The notes under the pieces: generated by a model
The model's input: only the letters and a program-made list of their open reading frames with translations
Database searches by the model: none
What the model was told of the DNA's origin: nothing
Made by a program: the position numbers and the translations under genes
NCBI RefSeq assembly: GCF_002428305.1
Contig: NZ_DIVJ01000007.1
Location: 20,239 to 84,238 of the forward strand
Length of the DNA: 64,000 nt
Direction of reading: 5' to 3'
From: Flavobacterium sp. UBA6135
Lineage (GTDB): Bacteria; Bacteroidota; Bacteroidia; Flavobacteriales; Flavobacteriaceae
Shown: one piece after another, positions 8,168-17,575 of the stretch
Numbering within the stretch: position 1 is the stretch's first letter
Layout of the letters: each line of letters begins with the position of its first letter

Positions 8168-9154
8168 TTAAATTGACATGATGTCTGAAACTCTTAAGAG
8201 TTCTTTATCCACTTCACAATGCCCTTTAATAGCTTGTTCTAAAGGTGTTAATGCCACTTTATCATTGATCAAACCAACCATAAAGTTGGTTTTATTTTCT
8301 AATAAAGATTCTACCGCTTTTACCCCTAACCTACTTGCCAAAACTCTATCAAAACAAGAAGGAGCACCGCCTCGTTGCATATGGCCTAAAACGGAAACCC
8401 TAACATCATATTCCGGCATATGTTCCTCTACATATTCTTTTAATTCGAATACATTTTTACCGGTTTTATCACCTTCTGCAACCACAACAATACTTGAAGA
8501 TTTTCCTGTAAGCTTACTTTTTTCAAGAGATTCAACCAATCGTTCTAATCCTAAATCTTCTTCAGGAATTAGAATTTCCTCTGCTCCTGCTCCAATTCCG
8601 GCATTCAAAGCAATATGACCCGCATCACGCCCCATAACCTCCACAAAAAACAAGCGATTGTGTGAACTTGCTGTATCTCTAATTTTATCTATAACTTCAA
8701 CAACCGTGTTCAAAGCGGTATCATAACCTAAGGTATGACTTGTTCCAAAAATATCGTTATCTATTGTTCCGGGAATTCCTATCACTGGAAAATTAAACTC
8801 CTTATTGAAAACTAAAGCTCCTGTAAAGCTACCGTCACCGCCAATAACTACAAAAGCGTCAATTCCTGCTTTTACTAAATTGTCATAGGCTTTTTTTCTT
8901 CCTTCAGCAGACATAAACTCTTTTGAACGTGCTGATTTTAAGATTGTTCCGCCTTTATTGACAATGTTATTCACTGATCGAGGGCCCATTTCTTTGAAAT
9001 CACCTTCAATCATTCCTTGATAACCACGATAAATTCCAAAGCATTCAATGTTATGAAAAGCACAAGTTCTTACTACAGAACGAATGGCTGCATTCATTCC
9101 GGGAGAATCTCCTCCGGAAGTTAATACACCTATTTTTTTTATTGTTTTCGACAT
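8168..9154 (-). CDS. pfkA: ATP-dependent 6-phosphofructokinase
   Basis: Catalyses fructose 6-phosphate + ATP to fructose 1,6-bisphosphate. The 328-aa protein carries TSGGDSPGMNAAIR at the N terminus, the ATP-site GGDGSFTGA, and PGTIDNDIFGT containing the catalytic Asp, as in bacterial ATP-type PfkA. FVEVMGRDAGHIAL, the substrate-binding segment, is also present. It is the first gene of the pfkA-gapA pair. Confidence 0.96.
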   Translation of the reverse strand: MSKTIKKIGVLTSGGDSPGMNAAIRSVVRTCAFHNIECFGIYRGYQGMIEGDFKEMGPRSVNNIVNKGGTILKSARSKEFMSAEGRKKAYDNLVKAGIDAFVVIGGDGSFTGALVFNKEFNFPVIGIPGTIDNDIFGTSHTLGYDTALNTVVEVIDKIRDTASSHNRLFFVEVMGRDAGHIALNAGIGAGAEEILIPEEDLGLERLVESLEKSKLTGKSSSIVVVAEGDKTGKNVFELKEYVEEHMPEYDVRVSVLGHMQRGGAPSCFDRVLASRLGVKAVESLLENKTNFMVGLINDKVALTPLEQAIKGHCEVDKELLRVSDIMSI

Positions 9155-9270
9155 TTTTTATTGTTTAAAATGTAAATTTAGCAAACAAATATGACTTTTT
9201 TACTGACATTTCAACTATTTCGACAATTACCGAAATTTTCAAACGTTTTCGTTGATAAGTTTTTTACTAA

Positions 9271-9300
9271 CAAAAAAACTCCATTAAAAATGGAGCTTTT
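9271..9300 (-). terminator. Terminator of the TamB-like gene
   Basis: The hairpin ctccat / atggag is flanked by aaaaaaa, which on the minus strand reads as a seven-T tail. It lies about 22 nt past the stop at 9322. Confidence 0.7.
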
Positions 9301-9321
9301 GATAAAATATCTAATTAATCA

Positions 9322-12300
9322 TCAATCAATTTCTGGTGGTTTTTCCTCTTCTTTTTTAGGTTTCTCATACGTTTTTTTCTTTTCGTTTATGAAATTTAAA
9401 AACTCAGGTTTAAAATCAGAATCAGAATCTTGGCCCGATGAGTCAACATCTCTTGTTAATTTTGCTCTTTTGAAAATTCCGTTGATTAATTCTTTAAATG
9501 TATCAAAATCAACTTGGTAAGTTGCACCAATTCCTTGCGTATATCCTATTCCTTCTCCAATATAGGTTATATCATTTTCACGATTAAAAACCCTTAGGTT
9601 GAACTTTCCATCTTTGGTAACCCGATAAAGAATTTCAACATCACCGACCACGGCTGCATCATTAATTCCTCCAATTGGCACACCTAATTTTCCATTAACA
9701 GAAATTCGTTCGTTAATTTCGAAAGACGTAGTTAATCCAACACTACCGTCAGTTTCACGTCCGGGAGTTCTATCAGCTGAATCGACAACAACACCCACAT
9801 TCATTTTACCTTCTTCATCTTTAATAATGTCATTAAAAACTCCTGTAAAAGTTTCAAATAAATTGTTGGACAATGCATTTTGAGACAAACCTCCATCTGT
9901 ACTCAAAAAATTACCCGAGGCCAATAAATACAAAGCTTGCGTTTGACGTGTATCTTTGTCATCTAATTTGGTTTGAATTTCTGATTTAAGTACGGAACTT
10001 ATTGTTGGAAAGTTAATCATAAAATCTGGTTCGGGATTGTTTAGAAAACCGGTAATTCCAATCACAACTTCCACTTGAACTTTTTGATTAACCGTTGGGT
10101 TATCTAGCAATAATGCGGGATTTGCTCTAATATTATCATAAACCGCTTCAATATTTAATCGTGCTCGCATTGGGTCACCGTCCCAAACTATAGAGCCGTA
10201 TTTTTTAACTTTAAACTGTTTACTAACTAAACCTCGGTATTTAAAATTATAGATTCCCTCGTTGATACTAAAATCCCCATACATGTTAAATTTACCCAAA
10301 GTATTAATTTGCATAGAAAGTGTTCCAAAACCTTTTCCTTTCATTAAATGTCCGGTTTCTTTATCTAAAATCACTTCTATCTCGGCATCTTCAGTTATAT
10401 CTAAATCAAAATTTAATTCTAATCCATTATAATTTTTAGCCAACCCGGTAGTTCCAGTTTCCAAATTATATTTTTCTTCTTTAGTAATAAATCGGATATA
10501 CGAATTATCACCTATTGACTGCGTGTTAGAAACCGGTATTTTAATAAATGTTCCTTTTTTAGACTTGGCTTGCACATCAATTAATAAAGAACTTGTGGGT
10601 CCGGTTATTGTTGCAGTTCCTTCTATAAAAGCATTACCGTAGTAGGGTGTGTCATCTTTATCTTGTGTGTCTAAAACATTCAAATAGTCAGAAGTAATTC
10701 CGATATCTAATCGCCAATCAGAAAGATTAAAATGACGAATATTACCGCTTAAAACACCTTTTGTTTTATATTTCGAATCGGTCATTGTAATGTTACGAAG
10801 TAAAAATTGGCGTTGCGTCAAATCAACAATTGAATTTTTATCAAAAGCATAATCAACTCCGAGATAAGGTACAGAAAGTCCAGCTTCTTCCAAATACAAA
10901 CGTCCTTCTATTTCCGGATTTTGAAGCTGACCTTGAAAAGATGCATTTCCTGAAACCAAACCTCTGATGTTTGTTATCACTTCTCCTCCATAAGAACTGA
11001 AAGCTCCCACATTAAATTTATTGAGTTTTAAATCTAAGTCAAGAATTGGTTCTCTGTTTTTAAAATAAACGGTTCCTTCTGCCAAGAAACTTTCTAAATT
11101 TTCATTTTTTACACTTGAATTAATTCTGAAATTTTCAAATTTATCATCACCAATAATATCTAAATTTAAAGTTCCAAAATCAATGTTGTTCACATTGAAA
11201 TTTTCGACTTTTAATGATGCATAAGGTCGGAATTCTTCATTTAATTGTTTAAAATTAATTTGACCGTCTAAACTTCCTTCAATCACTAAATCATCTGAAA
11301 CGGGAATTATTTTTCCGATATTTACTTTTTCAAAATTTAAATTTAGATCTTTAAAATTAGTTCCTTTTATTTCACCATCAAAATTGATAAACTGCTCCTC
11401 ATGCGTCATTTTGATGTTTTGAAATATAAAATCAGAAAATCTGTTATTAAAAATAATTTTATTTTCAGAATTTTCTTCTTCATTCAAATACCACATGTAA
11501 TCTTTAAAATGAAGTTCTGATTTTTGAATACCAACCACATTGTTTTTATTCACATCAATGGTGTGATATATGTTAAGGTTATAAAAATCATTGGCTTTGT
11601 CGCCTCCTTTAAATTCACTTCGAATGAACAAGGTATCTTTTGAAGTCACATTCAGCAAATTGAAATCAGAGAACTTATAATGTTTGGTTTTTATAGAATC
11701 AATTTCTATATACGTGTTATAAAGTGGGTTTTTATTATCTATTTCAAATTTAATTTTTTCAAATTCATTTTCGTTAGCCAAAATTAAGGGTGATGAAAAA
11801 TTCATCTTAAATTCATTGGCGTCCGAATTGATGTTTCCTCGAATGTAGGTGTTCTTACTCACCGAAATATCAGGATAAAAAATTTCAATTATTTTATTGA
11901 AAATAGCAAAGTTAAATTTTAAGTATTGACCGCTTTTAACTTTTTGGGGTGAATAATTGGCATAAACACTACCGAGAGCATTCTCTACCATCATTGGAAT
12001 TTGATTAAAATCAAACTTGCCCACAACTTTTCCTTCTACAATATCCGGAGAATTTATTTCAATGGTTCGTTCTCTATTTTCATCAAAAGTGGAGCTTAAT
12101 TTAAAATCATCAAACACAAAAATATCACGGTTATTTTGATACGATGCATTAAGGAAAGCTACATCTCCATAAATATTATCTAAACTATTACCAGCAAGAT
12201 CAGAAGTAATATGCCCCTTAAAAATTGAAATAGAATCTGTTGTAATAAAATTTAATTTATATAAATCAGCATAATCAATTCGAGTAGTAAATTTATAAAC

Positions 12301-13797
12301 ATTCTCTTTTTGAGATACATCTAACAAACCATCAAAATCCATAAAAAGATTGGGGTCATTTACGTTTACTTTTCCTGAAAAAAGTGGTTTTTTAAACACC
12401 CCATCAATCGCTATATCGGTGTAATTATATTTATTATAATTCAATTGAGAAATAAATCCTTTAAATCGGGTATTGATTAAATCTTCGGTAAAACCGGCTC
12501 CATCAACTTGCATGTTCATAGAAATGTTGCCAACATCACTTCTATTTAAAATTTTACCTATTGCAAAACGATCCAAAACAATAGTTCCTGAATAAGAAGC
12601 ATTATCAATAAACTCAATATTAGTCATGTTTAAATTCAGTTTACCGGAACCTAAATCAGAAGTCATTACAAAATTTGTATTGATACGGTCAAACGCAACT
12701 ATCGCATCACCACGTAAAGAAAACTGTCCCAGTTTATTGATTGAACTTGGCAATTTTTTTCCTAAAATATTAGGCAATAAAGCCGTTAGATCATTATAAT
12801 TGGAGGACAAATGCGAAAAAGTAGACTCCATGTAAAAAGTCTCTTCTTCAGTACCAAAAAGATTTTTGAAATTAACATCTCCAATAATTTTGGTTCTTTC
12901 ACCTTCTTTAAGATTTAAATTTGAAATGCTTAAGTCGTTTAAAGTTCCGTTGATATCAGAATTAAAAACAAAACTTTTATCGGAGGATAATTCTTTATAA
13001 AAATACCGAATGTCATTGGTGTTTATTGATGCTGAATTTACTTTGAAATCAAAAACTACGCGATTAAAGAAATCGGCAAAATCGTTAGTATCTTTATTAT
13101 AATTTAAACTTACATTTCCAAACAATGAAGAATTAGCTGTTTGCAATGCAAAATCATCAAGCTTTATTTGTTTGCGTGTATAACTAAAATCTGATTTTAA
13201 ATTTTTGATAACTAAACCTCTAAAATCAATTGCCTTTAAACTCTCAATTTTAGAAGTAACATCCGAACCTTTGATCTTAAAATCAATCAGTTTTGAGTTC
13301 AAATTTGTAAATTGAAGAATTTTAGGATTGAATTTGTTTTCATTTTTAAAAACAAAAGCACTATTACTAATAGCAATAGTATTGGCAAGCATTAAAAATT
13401 TTCCGGATGAAGGGCGTCCGTCATCAAAAGCATCAATAAACACATCTAAATTTGTTTGTGTTTCGTCTTTATAATTAATTATTGAAAACTTTAATCCATT
13501 TAATTTTAAATCATCAAAAATCAAATCTCCTTTCAAAATGGGATCTAAATCTTTAATTTTAGTACTCAAACGGTCAACATAAATTAAAGTATCTTTGTGA
13601 TGGTCTCTAATAACAACTTTTTTAAATTTTACGCTGCCAAAAATTGAAATGGCAACTTCATCAATTGAAATATCAGTACCATACTGTTTATTTAGCTTAT
13701 TTGTGAAATAATTAGCTATAGAAGTTTGAACCGGAGGCAACGATAGTAATACACCAAATAGGAGCAATAATAGAATTATCCCCAAAAGAGAACGCAA
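9322..13797 (-). CDS. TamB-family translocation/assembly module protein (AsmA-like)
   Basis: A 1491-aa protein with one N-terminal membrane anchor (about residues 3-24, LLGIILLLLLFGVLLSLP). A very long region of repeated beta-strand segments follows, as in the lipid-transfer tube of TamB/AsmA-like bridge proteins. The C-terminal third carries the DUF490/TamB signature, with VEVVIGITGFLNNPEPDF, ALYLLASGNFLS and a closing beta domain. It probably spans the periplasm and moves phospholipid, or helps assemble outer membrane proteins with a BamA-like partner not seen here. The tail is acidic and Lys-rich (KKEEEKPPEID). It is divergent from tsaD with 77 nt between starts. Confidence 0.88.
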   Translation of the reverse strand: MRSLLGIILLLLLFGVLLSLPPVQTSIANYFTNKLNKQYGTDISIDEVAISIFGSVKFKKVVIRDHHKDTLIYVDRLSTKIKDLDPILKGDLIFDDLKLNGLKFSIINYKDETQTNLDVFIDAFDDGRPSSGKFLMLANTIAISNSAFVFKNENKFNPKILQFTNLNSKLIDFKIKGSDVTSKIESLKAIDFRGLVIKNLKSDFSYTRKQIKLDDFALQTANSSLFGNVSLNYNKDTNDFADFFNRVVFDFKVNSASINTNDIRYFYKELSSDKSFVFNSDINGTLNDLSISNLNLKEGERTKIIGDVNFKNLFGTEEETFYMESTFSHLSSNYNDLTALLPNILGKKLPSSINKLGQFSLRGDAIVAFDRINTNFVMTSDLGSGKLNLNMTNIEFIDNASYSGTIVLDRFAIGKILNRSDVGNISMNMQVDGAGFTEDLINTRFKGFISQLNYNKYNYTDIAIDGVFKKPLFSGKVNVNDPNLFMDFDGLLDVSQKENVYKFTTRIDYADLYKLNFITTDSISIFKGHITSDLAGNSLDNIYGDVAFLNASYQNNRDIFVFDDFKLSSTFDENRERTIEINSPDIVEGKVVGKFDFNQIPMMVENALGSVYANYSPQKVKSGQYLKFNFAIFNKIIEIFYPDISVSKNTYIRGNINSDANEFKMNFSSPLILANENEFEKIKFEIDNKNPLYNTYIEIDSIKTKHYKFSDFNLLNVTSKDTLFIRSEFKGGDKANDFYNLNIYHTIDVNKNNVVGIQKSELHFKDYMWYLNEEENSENKIIFNNRFSDFIFQNIKMTHEEQFINFDGEIKGTNFKDLNLNFEKVNIGKIIPVSDDLVIEGSLDGQINFKQLNEEFRPYASLKVENFNVNNIDFGTLNLDIIGDDKFENFRINSSVKNENLESFLAEGTVYFKNREPILDLDLKLNKFNVGAFSSYGGEVITNIRGLVSGNASFQGQLQNPEIEGRLYLEEAGLSVPYLGVDYAFDKNSIVDLTQRQFLLRNITMTDSKYKTKGVLSGNIRHFNLSDWRLDIGITSDYLNVLDTQDKDDTPYYGNAFIEGTATITGPTSSLLIDVQAKSKKGTFIKIPVSNTQSIGDNSYIRFITKEEKYNLETGTTGLAKNYNGLELNFDLDITEDAEIEVILDKETGHLMKGKGFGTLSMQINTLGKFNMYGDFSINEGIYNFKYRGLVSKQFKVKKYGSIVWDGDPMRARLNIEAVYDNIRANPALLLDNPTVNQKVQVEVVIGITGFLNNPEPDFMINFPTISSVLKSEIQTKLDDKDTRQTQALYLLASGNFLSTDGGLSQNALSNNLFETFTGVFNDIIKDEEGKMNVGVVVDSADRTPGRETDGSVGLTTSFEINERISVNGKLGVPIGGINDAAVVGDVEILYRVTKDGKFNLRVFNRENDITYIGEGIGYTQGIGATYQVDFDTFKELINGIFKRAKLTRDVDSSGQDSDSDFKPEFLNFINEKKKTYEKPKKEEEKPPEID

Positions 13798-13816
13798 TAC
13801 TATTTTTTTTAATTTT

Positions 13817-13843
13817 TTGATACCCCTAATTGTTTTAAATTTG
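13817..13843 (+). promoter_or_regulatory. Candidate promoter of tsaD-rsmE-DUF4159
   Basis: TTG at 13817-13819 and TAAATTTG at 13836-13843 have a 16-bp spacer, which is somewhat short. The -7 box lies 31 bp before the tsaD ATG. Confidence 0.45.
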
Positions 13844-13874
13844 TCAAATATAATTCAAAATTCGTGCCCATCCT

Positions 13875-14897
13875 ATGGCTAATGATTCCATTTTTATACT
13901 AGCAATTGAAAGTTCTTGTGACGATACTTCTGCAGCGGTTTTACAAAACGATAAAGTGCTGTCAAATGTTGTAGCTAATCAGTCTGTTCATGTAGCTTTT
14001 GGTGGTGTTGTACCGGAGCTTGCTTCAAGAGCTCATCAACAAAACATGATTCCTGTGGTTGACCAAGCTTTAAAAAAAGCAGGAATTCAAAAATCGCAAT
14101 TAAGTGCAATCGCTTTTACTCAAGGCCCCGGATTAATGGGGTCGTTGTTGGTTGGAAGTTCGTTTGCAAAATCTTTAGCAATGGCTTTATCTATTCCGTT
14201 GATTGCTGTGCATCATATGCAAGGTCATATTTTAGCTCATTTTATTGATGAAGAGGGTTATGACAAACCCGAATTTCCATTTTTAGCATTAACCATTTCG
14301 GGCGGACACACTCAAATTATTAAAGTTACTGACTTTTTTTCCATGGAAATTATTGGTGAAACCACCGATGATGCAGTTGGTGAAGCTTTTGATAAATCAG
14401 CAAAGATACTTGGTTTGCCTTATCCCGGTGGTCCATTGGTTGATAAACACGCTCAATTAGGTAATCCAAAAGCATTTTCTTTTACAAAGCCTAAAGTGCC
14501 CGGATTGGACTTTAGTTTTTCAGGCTTGAAAACTCAAATTTTATATTTTATACAAAAAAAGGTAAAAGAGAATCCAAAATTCATTGAAGAAAATTTGAAT
14601 GATATTTGTGCTTCCATTCAAAATGCCATAATTGAAATTGTTATGGAAAAATTAAAAATGGCTGTCGCACAAACTGAAATTAAACAAATTGCAATTGGTG
14701 GCGGTGTTTCTGCAAATTCAGGAATTAGAAAAACCATAAAAGAAGCAGAAAGCAAATATGGCTGGAAAACCTATATTCCAAAATTTGAATATACCACAGA
14801 TAATGCTGCTATGATAGGAATTGTTGGATATTATAAATATCTTAACAAACAATTTGAAGAATTAAACGTAGTTTCGAAACCACGAATTGAGATATAA
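13875..14897 (+). CDS. tsaD: tRNA N6-adenosine threonylcarbamoyltransferase
   Basis: Transfers threonylcarbamoyl from TC-AMP to A37 of ANN-decoding tRNAs, in complex with TsaB and TsaE. The 340-aa ASKHA protein has the N-terminal IESSCDDTSAAV, the metal-binding HMQGH (residues 114-118), LTISGGHTQ and the C-terminal IGGGVSANSGIR with TTDNAAMIG. It uses the product of the Sua5-type enzyme at 5513. RsmE starts one nucleotide after its stop, so they are cotranscribed. Confidence 0.96.
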   Translation: MANDSIFILAIESSCDDTSAAVLQNDKVLSNVVANQSVHVAFGGVVPELASRAHQQNMIPVVDQALKKAGIQKSQLSAIAFTQGPGLMGSLLVGSSFAKSLAMALSIPLIAVHHMQGHILAHFIDEEGYDKPEFPFLALTISGGHTQIIKVTDFFSMEIIGETTDDAVGEAFDKSAKILGLPYPGGPLVDKHAQLGNPKAFSFTKPKVPGLDFSFSGLKTQILYFIQKKVKENPKFIEENLNDICASIQNAIIEIVMEKLKMAVAQTEIKQIAIGGGVSANSGIRKTIKEAESKYGWKTYIPKFEYTTDNAAMIGIVGYYKYLNKQFEELNVVSKPRIEI

Positions 14898-14898
14898 A

Positions 14899-15606
14899 AT
14901 GCAATTATTTTATTTTCCTTCACTCACAGAACAAACAAAAAGTTTCTCTTTTTCAAAAGAAGAAAGCAAACACATTGTAAAAGTTCTTCGTAAAAAAGAA
15001 AACGATAATTTATTTGTTACTAATGGTTTAGGCTACTTGTTCTCAACTAAAATAGCAACTGCTTCAGAAAGCAAATGTACAGTTGATATTCTTTCGTTTG
15101 AAAAACAAGAGTCGCCTAAAATTCATTTACATCTGGCAGTTGCTCCAACAAAAATGAATGAACGGTATGAGTGGTTTTTAGAAAAAGTTACTGAAATTGG
15201 TGTTCAGGAAATTACCCCAATCATTTGTGACCATTCAGAGCGTAAGACTATCAAAATAGAACGTTTTGAAAAAATTTTACTTTCTGCCATGAAGCAATCT
15301 AATCAATATTTTTTGCCAAAATTAAATTCGCCTATTTCTTTTAAAGAATTTATAAAGCAAGAAAAAAATAGTCAAAAATTTATTGCACATTGTTATGAAG
15401 ATGAAAAAATGGATTTCAAAAATAGTTTCAATTTAAAGGAAGACATTTTATTATTAATAGGTCCCGAAGGTGACTTTTCTTCAGAAGAAGTCATTTTAGC
15501 TATTCAAAATAATTTCAAACCTGTTTCACTAGGGAACACACGTCTAAGAACCGAAACAGCCGCCATTATAGGTTGTCATACAGTGGCAGTAATGCAATCA
15601 AATTAA
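14899..15606 (+). CDS. rsmE: 16S rRNA (uracil-1498-N3)-methyltransferase
   Basis: SPOUT-class methyltransferase that makes m3U1498 in 16S rRNA. The start ATG at 14899 (MQLFYFPSL) is preferred over an in-frame ATG at 14887 inside tsaD. The protein has 235 aa, with an N-terminal PUA-like domain (SKHIVKVLRKKEND). The C-terminal knot carries LLIGPEGDFSSEEV and SLGNTRLRTETAAI, the SAM-binding motifs of RsmE. It lies between tsaD and the DUF4159 gene in one transcript. Confidence 0.93.
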   Translation: MQLFYFPSLTEQTKSFSFSKEESKHIVKVLRKKENDNLFVTNGLGYLFSTKIATASESKCTVDILSFEKQESPKIHLHLAVAPTKMNERYEWFLEKVTEIGVQEITPIICDHSERKTIKIERFEKILLSAMKQSNQYFLPKLNSPISFKEFIKQEKNSQKFIAHCYEDEKMDFKNSFNLKEDILLLIGPEGDFSSEEVILAIQNNFKPVSLGNTRLRTETAAIIGCHTVAVMQSN

Positions 15607-15611
15607 AAAAA

Positions 15612-16247
15612 ATGAAAAAATTAATATTCTTATTATTTGTAATTACATTTTCAAATGCTCAAGAAATTGCCTTATTAAAATATAATGGTGGTGGTGATTG
15701 GTATGCCAATCCTACTTCGCTACCCAATTTAATAAACTTTTGTAATGCTACTATCGGAACAAAAATAAGTACAAAACCTGCTACTGTTTCGCCGGGAAGT
15801 AGCGATATTTTTTCCTATCCGTTTGTACACATGACCGGACACGGAAACGTAGTTTTTAATGATCAAGAAGTGAAACAACTTCGAAATTATCTTACATCAG
15901 GAGGTTTTTTACATGTTGATGATAACTTTGGAATGGATCAATATATCAGACGAGAGATCAAAAAACTATTTCCTGAAACAGATTTAGTGGAATTACCTGC
16001 CAATCACGTTTTGTTTCAAAAACCATTTTCTTTTCCTAACGGAATTCCAAAGATTCATGAACACGACAACCAAAAACCACAAGCTTTCGGAATTTTTGTG
16101 AAAAACAGATTGGTTTTATTATATACTTATGAAACCGATTTAGGGGATGGTTGGGAAGACCGCGAAGTACACAATAATCCTGAGGAAGTTAGGCAAATTG
16201 CTTTAAAAATGGGTGCCAATATAATTGACTATATATTTAATAACTAA
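15612..16247 (+). CDS. Secreted DUF4159 domain protein
   Basis: A 211-aa protein with an N-terminal signal peptide cleaved near SNA-QE. The ATG at 15612 is chosen because it opens the signal peptide (MKKLIFLLFVITFSNA); an earlier in-frame start lies inside rsmE. The mature part matches DUF4159: ALLKYNGGGDWYANPTSLPNL, MTGHGNVVF, and GGFLHVDDNFGMDQYIRREI, which looks like a Rossmann/GATase-like fold. Function is unknown; in other bacteria the domain sits beside MoxR/vWA gliding-type clusters, which are not present here. It is the last gene of the tsaD operon. Confidence 0.85.
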   Translation: MKKLIFLLFVITFSNAQEIALLKYNGGGDWYANPTSLPNLINFCNATIGTKISTKPATVSPGSSDIFSYPFVHMTGHGNVVFNDQEVKQLRNYLTSGGFLHVDDNFGMDQYIRREIKKLFPETDLVELPANHVLFQKPFSFPNGIPKIHEHDNQKPQAFGIFVKNRLVLLYTYETDLGDGWEDREVHNNPEEVRQIALKMGANIIDYIFNN

Positions 16248-16252
16248 TAAAA

Positions 16253-16275
16253 AAACCCTGCAAATTGCAGGGTTT
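16253..16275. terminator. Bidirectional terminator
   Basis: A 10-bp perfect stem aaaccctgca / tgcagggttt with a 3-nt loop lies between the convergent DUF4159 and rplI genes. Confidence 0.85.
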
Positions 16276-16303
16276 GATATTTTATATTGAATAACTTAAA
16301 TAA

Positions 16304-16741
16304 TTACTCAGCTATAATTTCATAAGGTAATTCAAATACTACCGAACGGTGTAAACGTACTGTAGCAGCATATTTACCTGTTCTTTTAACAGTACCTGAA
16401 GTAATGAATTTTCTATCAATTGAATGACCCGCCTTTTCTAAAGCTTCAACAATATCCATATTAGTTACTGAACCAAATAGTTTTTCACCACCTGCTTTTG
16501 CAACAATTTTAATATCTAAAGCTTTTAACGCATCTGCTATCTTAGTAGCATCATCAATCACTTTTTGTTCTTTGTGTGCTTTTTGTTTTAAATTTTCAGC
16601 TAAAACTTTTTTAGCAGAAGGAGTTGCTAAAGCTGCAAATCCTTGAGGAATCAAAAAATTTCTTCCGTATCCTGGTTTTACAGAAACGATATCATCTTTG
16701 AAACCTAAATTTTGAACGTCTTGTTTTAAGATTAGTTCCAT
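16304..16741 (-). CDS. rplI: 50S ribosomal protein bL9
   Basis: Binds 23S rRNA at the base of the L1 stalk. The 145-aa protein has the bL9 N-terminal domain MELILKQDVQNLGFKDDIVSVKPGYGRNFLIPQG, a long connecting helix rich in Ala/Lys, and a C-terminal domain. It is the last gene of rpsF-rpsR-rplI, separated from rpsR by a 62-nt spacer that can form a two-stem structure. Length is normal. Confidence 0.96.
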   Translation of the reverse strand: MELILKQDVQNLGFKDDIVSVKPGYGRNFLIPQGFAALATPSAKKVLAENLKQKAHKEQKVIDDATKIADALKALDIKIVAKAGGEKLFGSVTNMDIVEALEKAGHSIDRKFITSGTVKRTGKYAATVRLHRSVVFELPYEIIAE

Positions 16742-16792
16742 GTTGTTGTCCTTTTTTTATAGAAGTTAGCCCGCCAATGGCGAGGCAACAAC
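16742..16792 (-). promoter_or_regulatory. Structured spacer upstream of rplI
   Basis: In the rpsR-rplI transcript a 7-bp outer stem GTTGTTG / CAACAAC (16786-16792 with 16742-16748) encloses a GC-rich hairpin CGCC-att-GGCG (16772-16782). The downstream arm ends at the rplI start codon and encloses the AAGGA-like run. It could gate rplI translation; no folding program was used. Confidence 0.45.
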
Positions 16793-16803
16793 TTAATTAA
16801 TTA

Positions 16804-17100
16804 TTATTTTAATAAATCCGCCACATATGGCATTAAAGCTAAATGTCTAGCTCTTTTAACAGCTACTGACACTTTTCTTTGGTATTTTAATGAAGTTCCT
16901 GTTAAACGTCTTGGTAAAATTTTACCTTGTTCGTTTACGAATTTCAATAAAAAGTCTGCATCTTTATAATCAATATATTTAATACCAGACTTTTTGAAAC
17001 GACAATACTTTTTAGTTTTGTTCGTATCTATGTTCAAAGGAGTAAGATATCTGATATCTCCTTCTTTTTTTCCTTTAGCTGATTGCTCGATTGTTGACAT
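16804..17100 (-). CDS. rpsR: 30S ribosomal protein bS18
   Basis: Small-subunit protein that forms a heterodimer with bS6 on the platform. The 98-aa length is slightly above the bacterial norm because of an N-terminal Lys-rich extension (MSTIEQSAKGKKEGDIRYL). The core KYCRFKKSGIKYIDYKDADFL and ILPRRLTGTSLKYQRKVSVAVKRARHLALMPY is typical. It begins 5 nt after rpsF. Confidence 0.96.
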   Translation of the reverse strand: MSTIEQSAKGKKEGDIRYLTPLNIDTNKTKKYCRFKKSGIKYIDYKDADFLLKFVNEQGKILPRRLTGTSLKYQRKVSVAVKRARHLALMPYVADLLK

Positions 17101-17105
17101 AGTAA

Positions 17106-17444
17106 TTACGCTTTAACTTTTAATTTTTCTCTTCTTCTCTCTGCCCAAGAAATAGCGTGTTTGTCAAGACTTACAGTCAAGAAACGCATAATTCTTTCGT
17201 CACGTCTAAACTCAGTTTCGAAACCAATAATGATTTCTCCTGGAGCTGTGAATTCAAATAAATGGTAAAAACCACTTTTTTTGTGTTGGATTTCATAAGC
17301 TAATTTTTTTAAGCCCCAATCCTCTTTTGATACCATCTTTGCTCCTCTAGAAGTAAGGTAATCTTCAAACTTACTCACTGTTTCCTTTATCTGTTGTTCA
17401 GATAAAACGGGATTCAAGATGAAAACAGTCTCATAATGATTCAT
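17106..17444 (-). CDS. rpsF: 30S ribosomal protein bS6
   Basis: A 112-aa ferredoxin-fold ribosomal protein, partner of bS18. MNHYETVFILNPVLSE, YEIQHKKSGFYHLFEF and DERIMRFLTVSLDKHA are the family landmarks. It is the first gene of the rpsF-rpsR-rplI operon, with the promoter only about 30 nt before the start, so there is no room for a structured bS6/bS18 leader here. Confidence 0.96.
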   Translation of the reverse strand: MNHYETVFILNPVLSEQQIKETVSKFEDYLTSRGAKMVSKEDWGLKKLAYEIQHKKSGFYHLFEFTAPGEIIIGFETEFRRDERIMRFLTVSLDKHAISWAERRREKLKVKA

Positions 17445-17475
17445 AATAAATTATTTAAAATTGTTAAATTGGGTG

Positions 17476-17505
17476 CAAAAATAGTCTTTTTATTTTAAAT
17501 GGCAA
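17476..17505 (-). promoter_or_regulatory. Promoter of rpsF-rpsR-rplI
   Basis: On the minus strand TTG (17503-17505), 19 bp and TATTTTTG (17476-17483) match the Bacteroidota consensus with the preferred spacing. Confidence 0.7.
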
Positions 17506-17522
17506 TATTGGCAAGGTTTTTT

Positions 17523-17575
17523 TCGATGTAACGCAAAAAAATCGGAGAAATGCTTGTTTTTATCGATGAAATGCA
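17523..17575 (-). promoter_or_regulatory. Triple LytTR-type box upstream of the LytTR regulator
   Basis: Three direct repeats, read on the minus strand: TGCATTTCATCGA (17563-17575), AGCATTTCTCCGA (17542-17554) and TGCGTTACATCGA (17523-17535). They start 21 and 19 bp apart, about two helical turns, as LytTR domains usually require. They overlap the candidate promoter of the LytTR gene, which suggests autoregulation. The first copy is identical to the box before the CAP lipoprotein at 58024. Confidence 0.65.
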
